64,000 nucleotides of DNA from Euglena gracilis (lineage: Eukaryota; Euglenida; Euglenophyceae; Euglenales), in NCBI GenBank assembly GCA_039621445.1, contig CP154956.1, positions 13,350,292 to 13,414,291 of the forward strand, read 5' to 3'. The notes under the pieces are model-generated. The model was given only the letters and a program-made list of their open reading frames with translations, was not told the DNA's origin and did no database searches. Positions within the stretch are counted from its first letter, which is position 1. The number at the start of each line of letters is the position of its first letter. A program made the translations under genes and the position numbers. Of the stretch, positions 43,640 to 53,582 are shown one piece after another.

Positions 43640-44127
43640 CGGGCCCTTCCCCCGGGGCATGAGACCCGGCTCTCGCTGGCGACGCAGGAGGTGACGTACG
43701 GCGCGCTGTGCGCCGTGGCGGAGGGGCGGCAGTACCAGACGGTGCTTATGGAGGCCGGGGCGGACGCTGTCCGGGGATTTTTTTTTTGACGTTTGGACTC
43801 CCGGGGCGGGTAGGGGGGGTGGGGTGTCTGCTGGACCCCCCCCCCCCCAAGGGGCTACCCCCAAGGGCTTTGTGGGTCCCCCGCCAGAGACAGGGGGTTG
43901 GCCATTTTTTGTGCCTTTTTTCGGTGCAGAGTGCCGAATTTTTATCGCAAAATTGACCCCCCAAAAGTGGGTCCCTCAGACCCCCTCCACCCCCCTGGGG
44001 CGGGACCCCCAGATTTAAATAAAACATCCCTGACGCTGTCATGGCAGAGACGGAGCGCAGTTGGTTGGCAAGCACGACCGGTATTGTTCGCTTCCCTGCC
44101 ATGAATGTTTTGCCAGGATCGCTGTGA
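43640..44127 (+). CDS. Armadillo-repeat C-terminal exon, split by MITE E5
   Basis: Part 1 (to 43768) encodes TQEVTYGALCAVAEGRQYQT then VLMEAGADAV, an armadillo repeat. Removing 43769-44037 joins GCG GAC GCT to GTC ATG GCA GAG, continuing MAETERSWLASTTGIVRFPA then MNVLPGSL and TGA at 44125-44127. The C-terminal tail is not repeat-like and AT-richer, so it may be a true end or read-through into intron. The start of part 1 is approximate; ACG CAG GAG at about 43681 is the first residue set that fits the repeat. Confidence 0.7.
43772..44032. mobile_element. hAT-like MITE, family E copy 5, inside a reading frame (261 bp)
   Basis: Left CGGGGATTTTTTTTTTGACG, right GATTTAAATAAAACATCCCTG. Perfect 8-bp duplication ACGCTGTC at 43764-43771 and 44033-44040. 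The left terminal A of CAGGGG is G here. Excision with one repeat copy keeps the armadillo frame open. Confidence 0.9.
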
Positions 44128-44639
44128 ACAACTTGTGTTATCTTTAGCGCCCACACACTGAGAAAACATGAGAGGAACAGGGGAAAAACTGAAATGTTCA
44201 ATATGAAATCAAAAAAAAATTGCTGAAATAAAAAATGATAATAAATAGTAATAAATAAAGACATTAAATTAACGAGAAAAACAGTGAGAAGAATTGAAAA
44301 ATTATAATAGAAACAAAAGAAATTAAAATTTTAGAAATAAAATAGAAATTAAAATTCAAAAAAGAAAAATTAAGAAATTTCAAGAAAGAAAATTTAAATG
44401 AGAAATTCAAATTGTATAATAGAAAAATCATGAAAGAAAAAATAAAATTAAACTCAGCCAACCAAGCCAGCCAAAACCAAACCGAAACTGATGGATGTTG
44501 TTTTTGAATGCACACTTCAGCAAGGTCGGTCAACGAGAACTTTCCAGGAGAGGTGAGAGTTTTAGAGTAGTTGTCCTCAATGTAATTTTCCTCAAAGAAG
44601 TGTTCGCCAATAGTTCAGCATTCTTATAAATTTTGTGCT

Positions 44640-44792
44640 TTTTCATATGTCATATGTATTATATTAATTATGTTGTATTCTCTTCTCTTCTCTTCTCTTC
44701 TCTTCTCTTCTCTTCTCTTCTTTTCCATCCCATTCCATTCCATTCCATTCCATTCTATTCCATTCCATTCCATTCTATTCTATTCTATTGTC
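44640..44792. repeat. (TCTTC)n and (CATTC)n microsatellites
   Basis: 44680-44725 is tcttc repeated; 44726-44790 is ccattc/tattc repeated. The stretch 44130-44640 is AT-rich with no feature. Confidence 0.95.
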
Positions 44793-45045
44793 TTCCTCGG
44801 GGTCGACCCCCTCACCAGGCCTTCTAGCTGCTCCAGCAGCAGAAGGCCTTATTTTGGGGAGGGGTTTATCTACAATCATGTTTCCATAATACATGCATAC
44901 ATGCAACATATGCACCACGTATGTGTATGTGTGTGTATGTGTATGTTACATATGTTGCATGTATGCATATATTATGGAAACATGTATGTGTATGTGTATG
45001 CGTGTGTATTGGGCTTAACAGCCGTTTTGTTTCGGCTGTCACAAC

Positions 45046-45289
45046 ATGGGCCGAACGATGGGAAACGGGGCGGAGGTGGATGGGCCAGCTCACGTTTTTG
45101 CGTCAAGGAAATCGACGGGTTGGGTCACTCCACGCGGTCCGCCGGCCGGCCCCGCGCCTCCCGCCGCAGGCACCCAGCCCCGCACCGCCACCCCGAAGTC
45201 CGACGCCGGGCGGCCCCGGCCTCCCCGCCCCGGCTGGGTGGAACGCATGGCGGCCCCGGTCCGGTGCGCTCCGCCCCCCCTGAATCTTG
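45046..45289 (+). CDS. Pro-rich exon, unidentified protein
   Basis: The frame from ATG at 45046 (also ATG at 45058) reads GNGAEVDGPAHVFASRKSTG then WVTPRGPPAGPAPPAAGTQP and PRPGWVERMAAPVRCAPPPL. A donor gtaacg starts at 45290. GC3-biased proline-rich linker, likely unstructured. The first ATG could be a start codon (AACATGGGCC) but an upstream acceptor is equally possible. A competing frame is open over the same bases. May be the 5' part of the gene that continues at 48729. Confidence 0.5.
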
Positions 45290-45525
45290 GTAACGTTGAT
45301 CTAATGATAATAATAAAAATAAATATATAAAAATAATATGGCAGTGTGATTACGTACAATATTAGCCGAATAATCAGAAAAAATCATAGTTCCTACTTAT
45401 GGGGTTGATTCAAATGTAGGCTATACATTGTTTTTTTTTATTTTAAAAAAAGTTGTTAATTAGCACACACATTCTACCCCCGGCTGAGTGGGGGTTCCAA
45501 CCGTTCCGGGGGGGGGGGGTAGGGT

Positions 45526-45608
45526 CAGAGATTTTTTGTGACCTGGGGGACAGCGGGTGGGGAAGTGGGGCCGGGACCCCCTCCCCCCAGGTCCTAAAAA
45601 AACCTCTG
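45526..45608. mobile_element. Mini family-E element (83 bp)
   Basis: Ends CAGAGATTTTTTGTGACC and GGTCCTAAAAAAACCTCTG, flanks GGTAGGGT and GTCAGGGT (6/8). One of the smallest elements seen. Confidence 0.55.
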
Positions 45609-45654
45609 GTCAGGGTGTGCGGGACGGGGGAGTGACTTCTAAATGCCGGCCGAT

Positions 45655-46431
45655 GGGGTACCCCCCCCCCCCCGGAAACTGACATGCACGAGAACCTGTC
45701 AGGGTCCCGCCCGGAAAACTGTCAGGGGTCCCCGGTACCGGCCAACCTCTCAGTATAGTAAGTTGTCAGGGTCCCCGGTACTGGCCATCCTGTCAGGTGA
45801 CCCCAGTTTCCCGGGGGGGGTAGGTGTGGTGATGCACACTGGCATGGCCCCGCCCCGCGCCCGAAGTGCCCCAGCCAGCTCTGCTGTGCAGTGCGCTGCG
45901 CGAAACTGAGGCCACCCCTGTGAGAGCAGGGTTTCTCTACTTTCTGCCCACTTCCACATTGCAAAACCAACTTTATTTCTGGGTGTCATAATCTGTGTGA
46001 AAAAAGTCTGCGGAATCAAAGGCCCTCAAAATAGCGCTTCTCCTGCGGCCGAATACATCTACCCCCCCCCACCGGAAATTGTCCTCCCCAAACTTTCCTC
46101 AACCCTCCATACCCGCTGACTTGTCTTCATAGGGACCTGTCTCCTACCCTTGTACCCACTGACCTGTCTCTAAAGAAAAGTTTCAAAAATTTCGACTTTT
46201 TTGTTTAAAGAAAGGCAATTTCCTGGATTTGGAATTCTTAAGTTCTGAACATTTTTCAGGCTTCTGGTGACAAACCTTGTAAAAAAACATGAGCTCCCGG
46301 ATTTTTGTCACCAGAGGTCGAAAATGTCGACTTGTTTCCTTTGATCCGGGCTGCCCAGGAAACTGTCCTCTACCCTCTGTACCCGCTAACCTGTCCTAAT
46401 AGCGACCTGTCTCCTACCTCTGTACTTGTCT
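45655..46431. repeat. Family G copies, host of a foldback
   Basis: 45658-45830 is one copy (ggaaactgacatgcacgaga ... caggtgaccccagtttcccg). A second begins at 46060 (caccggaaattgtcc) and resumes after the foldback at 47114 (ggaaacagtttccctggggg), so the foldback inserted into it. Confidence 0.65.
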
Positions 46432-47113
46432 CGGTGGGGTGTCACGGGAGGTAGGTTCGTGGGAGGTAGGTGCCGCGGCCGGCCGTCAACCGACCAAAAC
46501 AGGATTTTGGTTGGGCCGCGGCCGACGGCGACCCAACCACGGCAATATTTTGCTGTCAGAATTTTGTTTTGGTTGGGGCCGCGGCTGGCCGCGGAACAAC
46601 CAAACTGCAAAAGGCGATCACAAAAAAGATTTTATGACGTTATTTGAAGGAATAGGGTCAGGGTTAAGATTCTCATGCAAACAGTTGAACCCTCCCCACT
46701 CAACGTCGTTATATTGGCCTCTACAGGGTACTCAGCGAACCCAAAGAGCTGTCCAACTGGGTTTAAAAACACGAGGGGAAATGAGCGAGGCGCCGAAGGC
46801 GCCGAGCGAGGGTCCCCCCATGTGTTTAAACCGTAGTTGGGCGGCTCTTTGGGTTCGCTGAGTACCCTGTAGTAGCCAATTCATCCCGCCATTGTGCCAT
46901 GCCGTTCTGCTTTGGTCGCTGGATCTGTTGTGGTTGGATGGCCGCGGCCGGCCGCGGCCGGCCGCGGCCCAACCAAGTCGAATTTCATGATTTCAGAATC
47001 GGAAATGGTTGGGCCACGGCCGGCCACAGCCCAACCAAAACAACAAAATGGTTGGGTGGTGGCCGGCCGCGACCCTACCTCCCACGAACCTACCCCCCGT
47101 GACCAACCACCCG
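46432..47113. mobile_element. 682-bp foldback element with perfect 8-bp duplication
   Basis: Outer ends CGGTGGGGTGTCACGGG / CCCCGTGACCAACCACCCG. Perfect duplication ACTTGTCT at 46424-46431 and 47114-47121. Outer arms (46440-46620 and 46910-47105) share gttgggccgcggccg words inverted. A second, inner palindrome (ctacagggtactcagcgaac ... gttcgctgagtaccctgtag) spans about 46722-46875 around the ggcgccgaaggcgcc hairpin at 46789-46803. Confidence 0.88.
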
Positions 47114-47389
47114 ACTTGTCTGGAAACAGTTTCCCTGGGGGGAGTAAGTGCAGAATCATGGGTTGCAGAAAACATGATTTCCGGGGGGACTGATTTAAAG
47201 GTTATTGTTGTGTTTTGGTCATTGAAAATTCAAGGAACAAAAAAGGACACTGGAACTCGGTGGGCTCGGTGGAGCGCATCTGGCAGTGTTTTTTGTAGCA
47301 AGGGATTTAAATCCTGGTTAATTAAGCAATTTTCACCCCTCTCATTTACACCGCGGGTCGTTATGCCACTTTCACATTTCTTGAAATCC

Positions 47390-47800
47390 CGGGGGGGGGG
47401 GTTCGGTATAAATAAGGTAGTCGGTATAAATGGGTCATGGTGCTCAACTGTGGGGGGGGGCATTCATTCTCTCCCCCCGGTTTCTCGTCCACCCCAATGA
47501 ACAACAGTCCATCTGTTCATGTTTTGCCAAAAAAGCAGACGCCAGGGGGGGAGCCTGAATGCTTTTTTGTGTTTACCGCAACCTCCTTGTGCTTTTTGTA
47601 ATTTGCCTTTATATGCACCACACGCAAGAGAGGGGGTCGGTATAAATGGATTTCTTCTGATTTTTCCAAGGGGGTCGGTGTAAATGAGGGAGTCGGTGTA
47701 AATATTTCTCCTAATTTTTTTGGGGGGTCGGCATAAATGGGGAGAGTCGGTGTAAAGCGCGGGGGGGGGGGGGTCGTTCTAAATGGGGGGGGTTACGACC
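47390..47800. repeat. Irregular GGTCGGTATAAATGG repeat
   Basis: Six or more scattered units of gtcggtataaatg/gtcggtgtaaatg among G runs. No frame or terminal repeat. Could be a decayed minisatellite. Confidence 0.7.
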
Positions 47801-47902
47801 ATTAAGACCCTGGAACTAATTCCTTCTGGTATCCATCCCCATTTTGCCTGCCGATTGTTGCATTCCGTTCTCCAGAGGCGGGGAGGGGGAAGGTAGTTGA
47901 AT

Positions 47903-48230
47903 GGCAGCCTCCAACTATCCGCCCCCCCCCCCCCCGGGGGGAGAGTGGGAGCAGGGGGAGGGGGGTCGTATGGTGTGCCCCGGGTCCCACCTTTGGGGGA
48001 AAGCCGGGGTTATGGATTGGCATAGGGTTAGGGTTGCGGCCGGCGGGCCGCAGGGCACCCATTTTTGGGAAGTTAGGGAGAAGTTAGGCCGCATTCCGGA
48101 CGAGTTGGGGCGGAATTTAGGCCAAATTCAGAATTTTAGGCGAAATGCATTTTCAAAAATCTTCCGAAATAGGGACCTAACCTGATCCAACTATCCACCC
48201 CCGGGGGGGGGGGGATAGTTGGAGGCTGCC
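47903..48230. mobile_element. hAT-like MITE with GGCAGCC ends (328 bp)
   Basis: Ends GGCAGCCTCCAACTATCC / GGATAGTTGGAGGCTGCC are a perfect inverted repeat. Perfect 8-bp duplication AGTTGAAT at 47895-47902 and 48231-48238. The terminal dinucleotide differs from the CA...TG of the other families. Confidence 0.92.
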
Positions 48231-48239
48231 AGTTGAATT

Positions 48240-48728
48240 TCCAGCTGCAATAGCGAGGAGCTTATGGGATATGGATGTCCCAGGTGTTGTCAGGGAACGT
48301 AGCAGATGGATTTCAGTATAAGGCTGCTACGAACCTTTTTTCCTGCAATTTGAGTAAAATAAAAAATGGATTCTCATAAAATGGATTTCTCCGCACAATC
48401 AAAAACTTAGTCCACCCATCCGGAACTGTAGACTGGATAGGCACAGGTAAGAAATACACATAGATCGCAACAACGCCTGAACTGAAACGATCTCCATTCC
48501 GAATAAGCGCAAAAGAGCAGTCCTTGTATCCAATGTGCGGAATCCATTGTGTGGGAAACAGTGTGAATAGCATTGTTTGAAGACCACTGTGCATTGAACA
48601 CCCGGGAGGGGTCCATGACTTTGGCCATCCTGCTACTTTGACACTCGGAGGCCATTGGGAGTGTCGGGGGCCACTGCAATGCAACCACCGCCCCCCCCCC
48701 CCCCCCCGCCCCCAGCCCCCTATCACAG
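48240..48728. other. Presumed intron; minus strand open but unsupported
   Basis: A 335-codon minus-strand frame (48313-49320) runs through here and over the plus exon at 48729. It has no recognisable domain and contains poly-G and inverted exon sequence. Confidence 0.4.
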
Positions 48729-48838
48729 AAAGTCCCTGCCGGAGATTGAGGAGTGGGCCCCCCCAAAGCACAAGGAGAACCTGCCCCACCTGTGGGGCCT
48801 CGCCAAGGTGTGCCGGCGGCGTGCTCCGCAGGACGACG
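48729..48838 (+). CDS. Exon, charged helical protein (gene C)
   Basis: Acceptor tatcacag ending 48728 and consensus donor gtaagg at 48839. Reads KSLPEIEEWAPPKHKENLPH then LWGLAKVCRRRAPQDD. GC3-biased, with no stop in frame. Charged and likely helical. It lies upstream of the exons carrying the [M/S]A[D/E]RL motif and shares their style, so I group it with them, but exon phases show that at least one exon is missing in between. Confidence 0.7.
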
Positions 48839-49479
48839 GTAAGGATCCAGTAGGCTTCGGCAGGGGAGGTGAATTTTTTTGTAGACACAGAAGCTGCAGT
48901 TCCGTTTTCCACATTCGCTTGTTGCCTGAGAATCGTCTTTGGATTTTGGCCACCATTATTGTGTGCATCAAGGATTTTTGTCCAAACAAGAAGGCCTTTG
49001 TGGAGGTGGCTAGGGGGGGTTCCGTGTAGCATAACAATTGTTGGAATACGAGGGTTGGTGTTGAGGTACCCCTCAAGGCATATTTGAATTTTCCACCTCT
49101 TGGTGTCCATTACAGAAACGGTTTTCGCGACTCCGCTTCCCCTTTCTTTTGGTCCTCGCCAAACCTCCAGTTTTGGGTCATTTTGCTTCTCAGTGCCTCG
49201 GAATGCCGAACGTTTTGGGCAATTATGGCAATTTTTTTTTGCCTGAAAAGTGCCAAAAATGGCACTTTTGGCCGAATTGCAGGGGTAAAAACTTCGGCCC
49301 AACGATTCGCGGCACGCCAAAAATCAGTCACTTGGACCTGCCACTGTACAGGGGGGGGGTCCCCCCCAGCTGGACGGAGGGGGGGGTCAGCTCACCCCCC
49401 CCATGTGCCCTCATCCCCGGGGGAGGGATTCGAGGCTCAAAAGACTTGAAAGAAAAGAAATGTGGCATGCCTGCCACAG

Positions 49480-49551
49480 CCCAAGGCTGCGCAGGAGGAG
49501 CCACTGCCGGCCATCTCCATCGCCCGACAGACAGACAAGAAGATTGCGGAG
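49480..49551 (+). CDS. Exon, gene C
   Basis: Acceptor ctgccacag ending 49479 and donor gtgtgt at 49552. Exactly 24 codons: PKAAQEEPLPAISIARQTDK then KIAE. Phase 0 at both ends, joining directly to ATG GCA GAG of the next exon to give KKIAE-MAERL. Clear coding composition. Confidence 0.7.
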
Positions 49552-50170
49552 GTGTGTTCTTGGTGATGTGTGCATGTCAAGAAACCCATCTTTTATGCAT
49601 TTTGTGTGGACACCCCCCGAAGTTGTTGCACCTCAGAAATTGTTACACCCCGCCCCGTCATCTGTGTGTTGTGTAGGTGAGTTGGTACAGCAGGTGTGGG
49701 TCTCGATATTTTTTTGCATCTTCAGTTCTATTGTCCGTTGTCGCTAATCGAGGGGGGAGGTCGATATTGCACGCTGATTTCGATGCAGATGTGTCGGTCG
49801 ATATGGTCGAGATATGTTAATGTGCATGTATATTGAATGCATACGTGAGTATCCATGTGCATCAGGGTGGTCCGCAAGGGACAGCACCCAGTGTACTTTT
49901 TTTTCTCTTTGGCGGGGGAGGGCCAAGAGCATTTTTCATGTTTTGGATGGATGATGGACGATAGTCCAAGGATGTTATATGTTATAAAAACTATTATTTC
50001 CTTTTCTCAAACCATTTTCACCACATATTTTGAACGTTCCCTGTTTTGCAATGTGTTTTTGTTCAAATGTTCTGCGCATGATGTGTCGGGGCAATATCTT
50101 TTTGTTTGCACATGATGTGTTGGAAGTGTATTTATTTATGTGCATTTACATCAATCATTTGTTTCCTCAG

Positions 50171-50231
50171 ATGGCAGAGCGCTTGTCGCGAAACACACGG
50201 AAAGAAAAGTTGGAACAGCTGAGCAGACGGG
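50171..50231 (+). CDS. Exon, first [M/S]A[D/E]RL repeat (gene C)
   Basis: Acceptor gtttcctcag ending 50170; candidate donor gttatc at 50232. Reads MAERLSRNTRKEKLEQLSRR. The opening matches MADRL of 51704 and SADRL of the exon at 53073-53274, each followed by a basic R/Q-rich helix. Similar RLY...R modules are common, from memory, in kinetoplastid flagellar and cytoskeletal proteins, which would suit a euglenozoan. If the donor is not used, the frame continues GYHSACTSWLVKW. Confidence 0.65.
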
Positions 50232-50378
50232 GTTATCACTCCGCCTGCACCAGCTGGCTTGTCAAGTGGCACCTTCTGGGGGGGTATATTTCACACTAAT
50301 TGTGAGTGGTTTGTGCGATCCCTTCAGCTGTCTTGTCCGTCTGGGCGGCACAGTTGTTCGTTTTGCCCATCCCCTCGC

Positions 50379-50567
50379 CAGGCTGTATTTTAATCGGGTG
50401 CCGATCCCCCCCCGGGGGGGGGGGTGCCTGCTTGGATAGGCACTCCAAGGCACTCCAAATCCGACCCTGGGGGGGGGGGGTAGGGTACTTGGCCAAAGTG
50501 CCTAGCATGGCAGGCACTCACAGGCACTCCGGACCCCCCCCCGGGGTTGGTAAAAAAGAACAGCCTG
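50379..50567. mobile_element. hAT-like MITE, family A copy 3 (189 bp)
   Basis: Ends CAGGCTGTATTTTAATCGGG and GGTAAAAAAGAACAGCCTG. Flanks CCCCTCGC (50371-50378) and CCCCTCAC (50568-50575), 7/8. The right flank is at the start of the next exon. Confidence 0.8.
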
Positions 50568-50572
50568 CCCCT

Positions 50573-50656
50573 CACTTCCGAGCCCGCCTGTCGGGGACCC
50601 AGAAGTACTATCCAGTGCGGGAGCAGAAGACCATCGGCGACGAAGCGCTGAAACAG
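50573..50656 (+). CDS. Exon, gene C
   Basis: Reads HFRARLSGTQKYYPVREQKT then IGDEALKQ, ending before gtccgc (50657). KYYP recurs in the next exon (YKYYPMLMPF), suggesting repeating modules of basic helix plus KYYP-type segment. The 5' boundary abuts the MITE's right duplication, so excision of that element rather than an AG may define it. Confidence 0.6.
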
Positions 50657-51090
50657 GTCCGCAGCCCTCCATCCACCCGAAGAGCGGTTCACTGCCTGAG
50701 TCCCCCCGGATTGTATTCAGCGTTGCTATTTGTATTGTTGGGCGGAGCTTCGGGCAGCTTTGTTTGGGGGGTGTCTTAGTAGTTGTTTGGGGGGGGGGGC
50801 AGCCGGCACCCCGCACCCCGAACTCACAGTCTCAGCTGGACCCCCACTGAGGTTCTTGACGCAACGCCCTGGCCAGAAGCATCTTGGGAATCTCTGCTGT
50901 GTGGAGGAAACGGCACAAACTGACCGGCAATTATTGTGCAGTCCGGGTGGGTGGTTACACCGGGAGGGGGGTGAACGCTGTTTGTGTGTGCTTTTTTTGA
51001 AATTTTCGAGTTTGGCAAAATTGCCATTTTTTTGTGTCGCATTCACGGAGTTTGTTGAGGGCCCATGTGGTAATCCCTCCCCCTAGTGGA

Positions 51091-51507
51091 CTAAACCCCC
51101 CCCCAAAATAAGACCCCGGGTCCATTTCATGGGTCGGTTGCTGGAAAGCCCGAGGGGGGGTCTTATTCATGGGGGGGGGGGGTCCATTTTATGGATTTTT
51201 GCTGGAAAAATTTTCGACCCCCCAAAATGTCCAAAAAATGCCCCCCAAAATACCACTTTTCGGCGCTTCACACCAGACAAATAGGGGAAAATATGCTGAA
51301 TTGTATGGAAACTGTCCCAAAATGACAGATTTACACCCCCAAAATGGCCTTTTTCTCAAAAATCCGGCGCTTCGCGCCGGCAGGGGGGGTCTTATTTATG
51401 AGGGGGGTCCATTTCATGGATTTTTGCTCGGACCGGCCAGGGGGGGTCTTATTTTTGGGGGGGGGTCCATTTTATGGGGGGGGGTCTTATTTTTGGGGGG
51501 GGTTTAG
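51091..51507. mobile_element. TIR element, family N copy 2 (417 bp)
   Basis: Ends CTAAACCCCCCCCCAAAATA and TTTTTGGGGGGGGTTTAG, inverted, continuing into AAGACCCC / GGGGTCTT. Flanked by TGGA on both sides (51087-51090, 51508-51511), a possible 4-bp duplication, unlike the 8-bp families. Internal aatccggcgcttcgcgccgg hairpin at 51361-51380. The segment gagggcccatgtggtaatcc is duplicated on either side (51058 and 51658). Confidence 0.75.
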
Positions 51508-51703
51508 TGGAGGGCGGTGCCAAAACTCAAAGTTTGGCAAAGTTCCGAGATTTTGCCAAATCTCAAAATTTGGCAAAATTCCGAAATTTGCCAAATTTTC
51601 AAAATTGCCAAAATTTTGAAAATTTTGGCAATTTTGCCGTGTTTGCTGAGTGTGTCGAGGGCCCATGTGGTAATCCCTCCCCCAAGTGGAGGGCGGTGCC
51701 GCC

Positions 51704-51811
51704 ATGGCGGACCGGCTGAGCCACCAGGACGCTCGAGCGGACCAGCTGCAGTACAAGTACTACCCCATGCTGATGCCATTTGTGATGACTGACGAGGAGA
51801 TAGAGGCCCAG
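51704..51811 (+). CDS. Exon, second [M/S]A[D/E]RL repeat (gene C)
   Basis: 36 codons from ATG (51704): MADRLSHQDARADQLQYKYY then PMLMPFVMTDEEIEAQ. No AG precedes the ATG, so either this is a start codon (gccgccATGG context) or the upstream junction is nonconventional. At the 3' end CAG is followed by GCTGTTG, not GT. The next exon starts LNEMREQHCE after a normal cctcccctcag, so the intron would have one conventional end only. Frame and phase 0 agree with both neighbours. Confidence 0.7.
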
Positions 51812-52403
51812 GCTGTTGTTCTGATTGGGGGATGACGCATGCAATTTGCATAATTTGTATTGTTTTGCAAAATCCAAAATATTGAAGTTTACATGCTTTG
51901 CACAATTTGTATATTTTTTGTTTTTTTTTCAAATTTTTTTTTAGCATGCTATATTTTCATTTTTTTTTGCAAATGGATATTTTGGGGGGGGGGTACGCAG
52001 TTGATTCCCCCCCCTGACAACAGCCGCCATGCACATATTTGCATAATTGGGGTTTCAGCAGAGAGCAAACCATTCCCTTCAGCCAGCACAACATCCAGAT
52101 ATTTTTTGCCCTTTGAGTTCGTGCGTGGTCGTGCAAAAAGACAAAGAGATTGCACCATTGGCAGTTCCATTTTTCAAGGGACCAAATGTATTTGTGTTTG
52201 ATTTTCTCTGATTAGGTTCATACCCAAATATATGGTCATTGTCATGAACCAAAGCAACGTCTTTCTGGTGAATTAGCTTTGTGCTTTTTTTTTTACCGAA
52301 AAAAGCTGCATCTCTGTTTCTGGCCAGTTGTGCTCAATAAAAGGTGGTCCCGCAACCCTCTGGATGTTGTTTTTGCCCTTCTGCTGACCCCCCCTCCCCT
52401 CAG

Positions 52404-52640
52404 TTGAATGAAATGAGAGAGCAGCACTGCGAGACACGCTTTTGAACACCCGTTTTAATGATCGGGTTGGGAACGGGCAAGGTTCCGCTCGAAACGGACA
52501 TACCTGCCCTCATGGACCACATCAACCCCACGGACTGGCGCATGCATTGGCGGCCGCCATCAGTTCCCGACCTTCGGAGTTCCGGTTGGCATTGCCGCAA
52601 CGGCAAGTTAAGAAGAGTTCTCATCAGTCTTTCGCGTTTT
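52404..52640 (+). CDS. Exon with in-frame TGA (gene C)
   Basis: After acceptor cctcccctcag (ending 52403), reads LNEMREQHCETRF, then TGA (52443-52445), and continues in the same frame as TPVLMIGLGTGKVPLETDIP then ALMDHINPTDWRMHWRPPSV. Both sides look coding. Possible explanations: a very short unrecognised intron around cttttgaacacccg...ggcaaggttcc, a sequencing error, or a disabled gene. 3' limit unclear. Confidence 0.45.
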
Positions 52641-52711
52641 GGCCACTGACTTTGTGGCTCATGCTCGCCACTCAATCAAATCAGTCAAAATGACCAGAGG
52701 TGATCGAGTCC

Positions 52712-53274
52712 ATCAGGGGGCACCCCCAGACACACTGTGGGACCCAGGGGTTTTTTTTTAGTCTTGGACCCCCCCCCCCGGGGGGGGGTAGGTTGGTTGG
52801 GTCCGTTGGACCCCCTCCCCCCCCCCCCCCGGGGGGGGGGGTAGGGGCTGGTGGGTATATCCTTTTCGGCGCCTTTGGCGCCGAAAATTTTGAAAAAGGT
52901 TCTATTTTTGTCATTTTCGCGATTTTTTGGCCATTTTGGGTGGGTCCCCCAGGACCCCCCCTCCCCCGGGGGGCCCCACCCCAGGGGGTGGGTGGGTGGG
53001 TGCTGCCCCCCTCCCCCCTCCCCCCCGGTCTTAAAAAAAAAACCCCTGGTGGGACCCCCCCCGCCTCGCGGAGCAAACAAAACCGCGGCCTGCGGGGGAG
53101 AGCGCGGACCGGCTGTGGCGCGGCGCGCTCAACACGCGCCAGCGCGCGCTGCACCGCAAGGAGCGGCCCCCCCGCCCGGCCACGCCGCCCAAGCGGGCCC
53201 CGTCGCCCCCCTCCGCCGCCGCCGCCGTCCCCCGCAGCCCCGGCCCGAAGCCCCGGACCGCGCCATGGCTTAGG
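52712..53274 (+). CDS. Exon split by MITE E7, third [M/S]A[D/E]RL repeat (gene C)
   Basis: Part 1 ends about 52741 with APPDTLWD. Part 2 (from about 53054) reads PPRLAEQTKPRPAGESADRL then WRGALNTRQRALHRKERPPR and a P/A/K-rich tail (PATPPKRAPSPP). Removing the element and one GTGGGACC restores a single frame, GACACACTGTGGGACCCCCC. The SADRLWRGALNTRQRALHR module parallels MAERL and MADRL exons. A donor-like gtgtgc follows at 53275. Part 1 is short, so its 5' boundary (acceptor gaccag 52704 or catcag 52716) is tentative. Confidence 0.6.
52745..53048. mobile_element. hAT-like MITE, family E copy 6 (304 bp)
   Basis: Ends CAGGGGTTTTTTTTTAGTC and GGTCTTAAAAAAAAAACCCCTG (20-bp inverted repeat). Perfect duplication GTGGGACC at 52737-52744 and 53049-53056. 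Internal cggcgcctttggcgccg (52867-52883), ttttggccattttgggtggg, and C/G runs. Confidence 0.93.
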
Positions 53275-53582
53275 GTGTGCCTGACCCCACTGGGCGACTG
53301 ACTGGCTTTGGGCGATAACCCACCTGGGGGGTGAGGTCAGAACGGTGGAATTACGCCAGAGTTGCTCACCCAGTCAGGGGGAGCACCACAAGAGCACTGG
53401 TGTAGGGGGCCAGAAGCGAAGTTAGCACCGGCCATAAACAGACAGGAAGCCTTAGCACAACCAAGGGGGGGGTGAGGTCGCTCAAGGACGATCGAAAGTG
53501 GCTAGCTGGTGCCGAAGTCACCTGGGATTCAAAAAAATGGCCAAAGTTTATTGATTTTCATCCATTAGTGTGCCAGCCAAGG

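Noticed and set aside
48313-49320. 335-codon minus-strand open frame
   Set aside because: It runs antisense over the well-bounded + exon at 48729-48838 and through poly-G tracts; no domain motif, and codon composition changes along its length.
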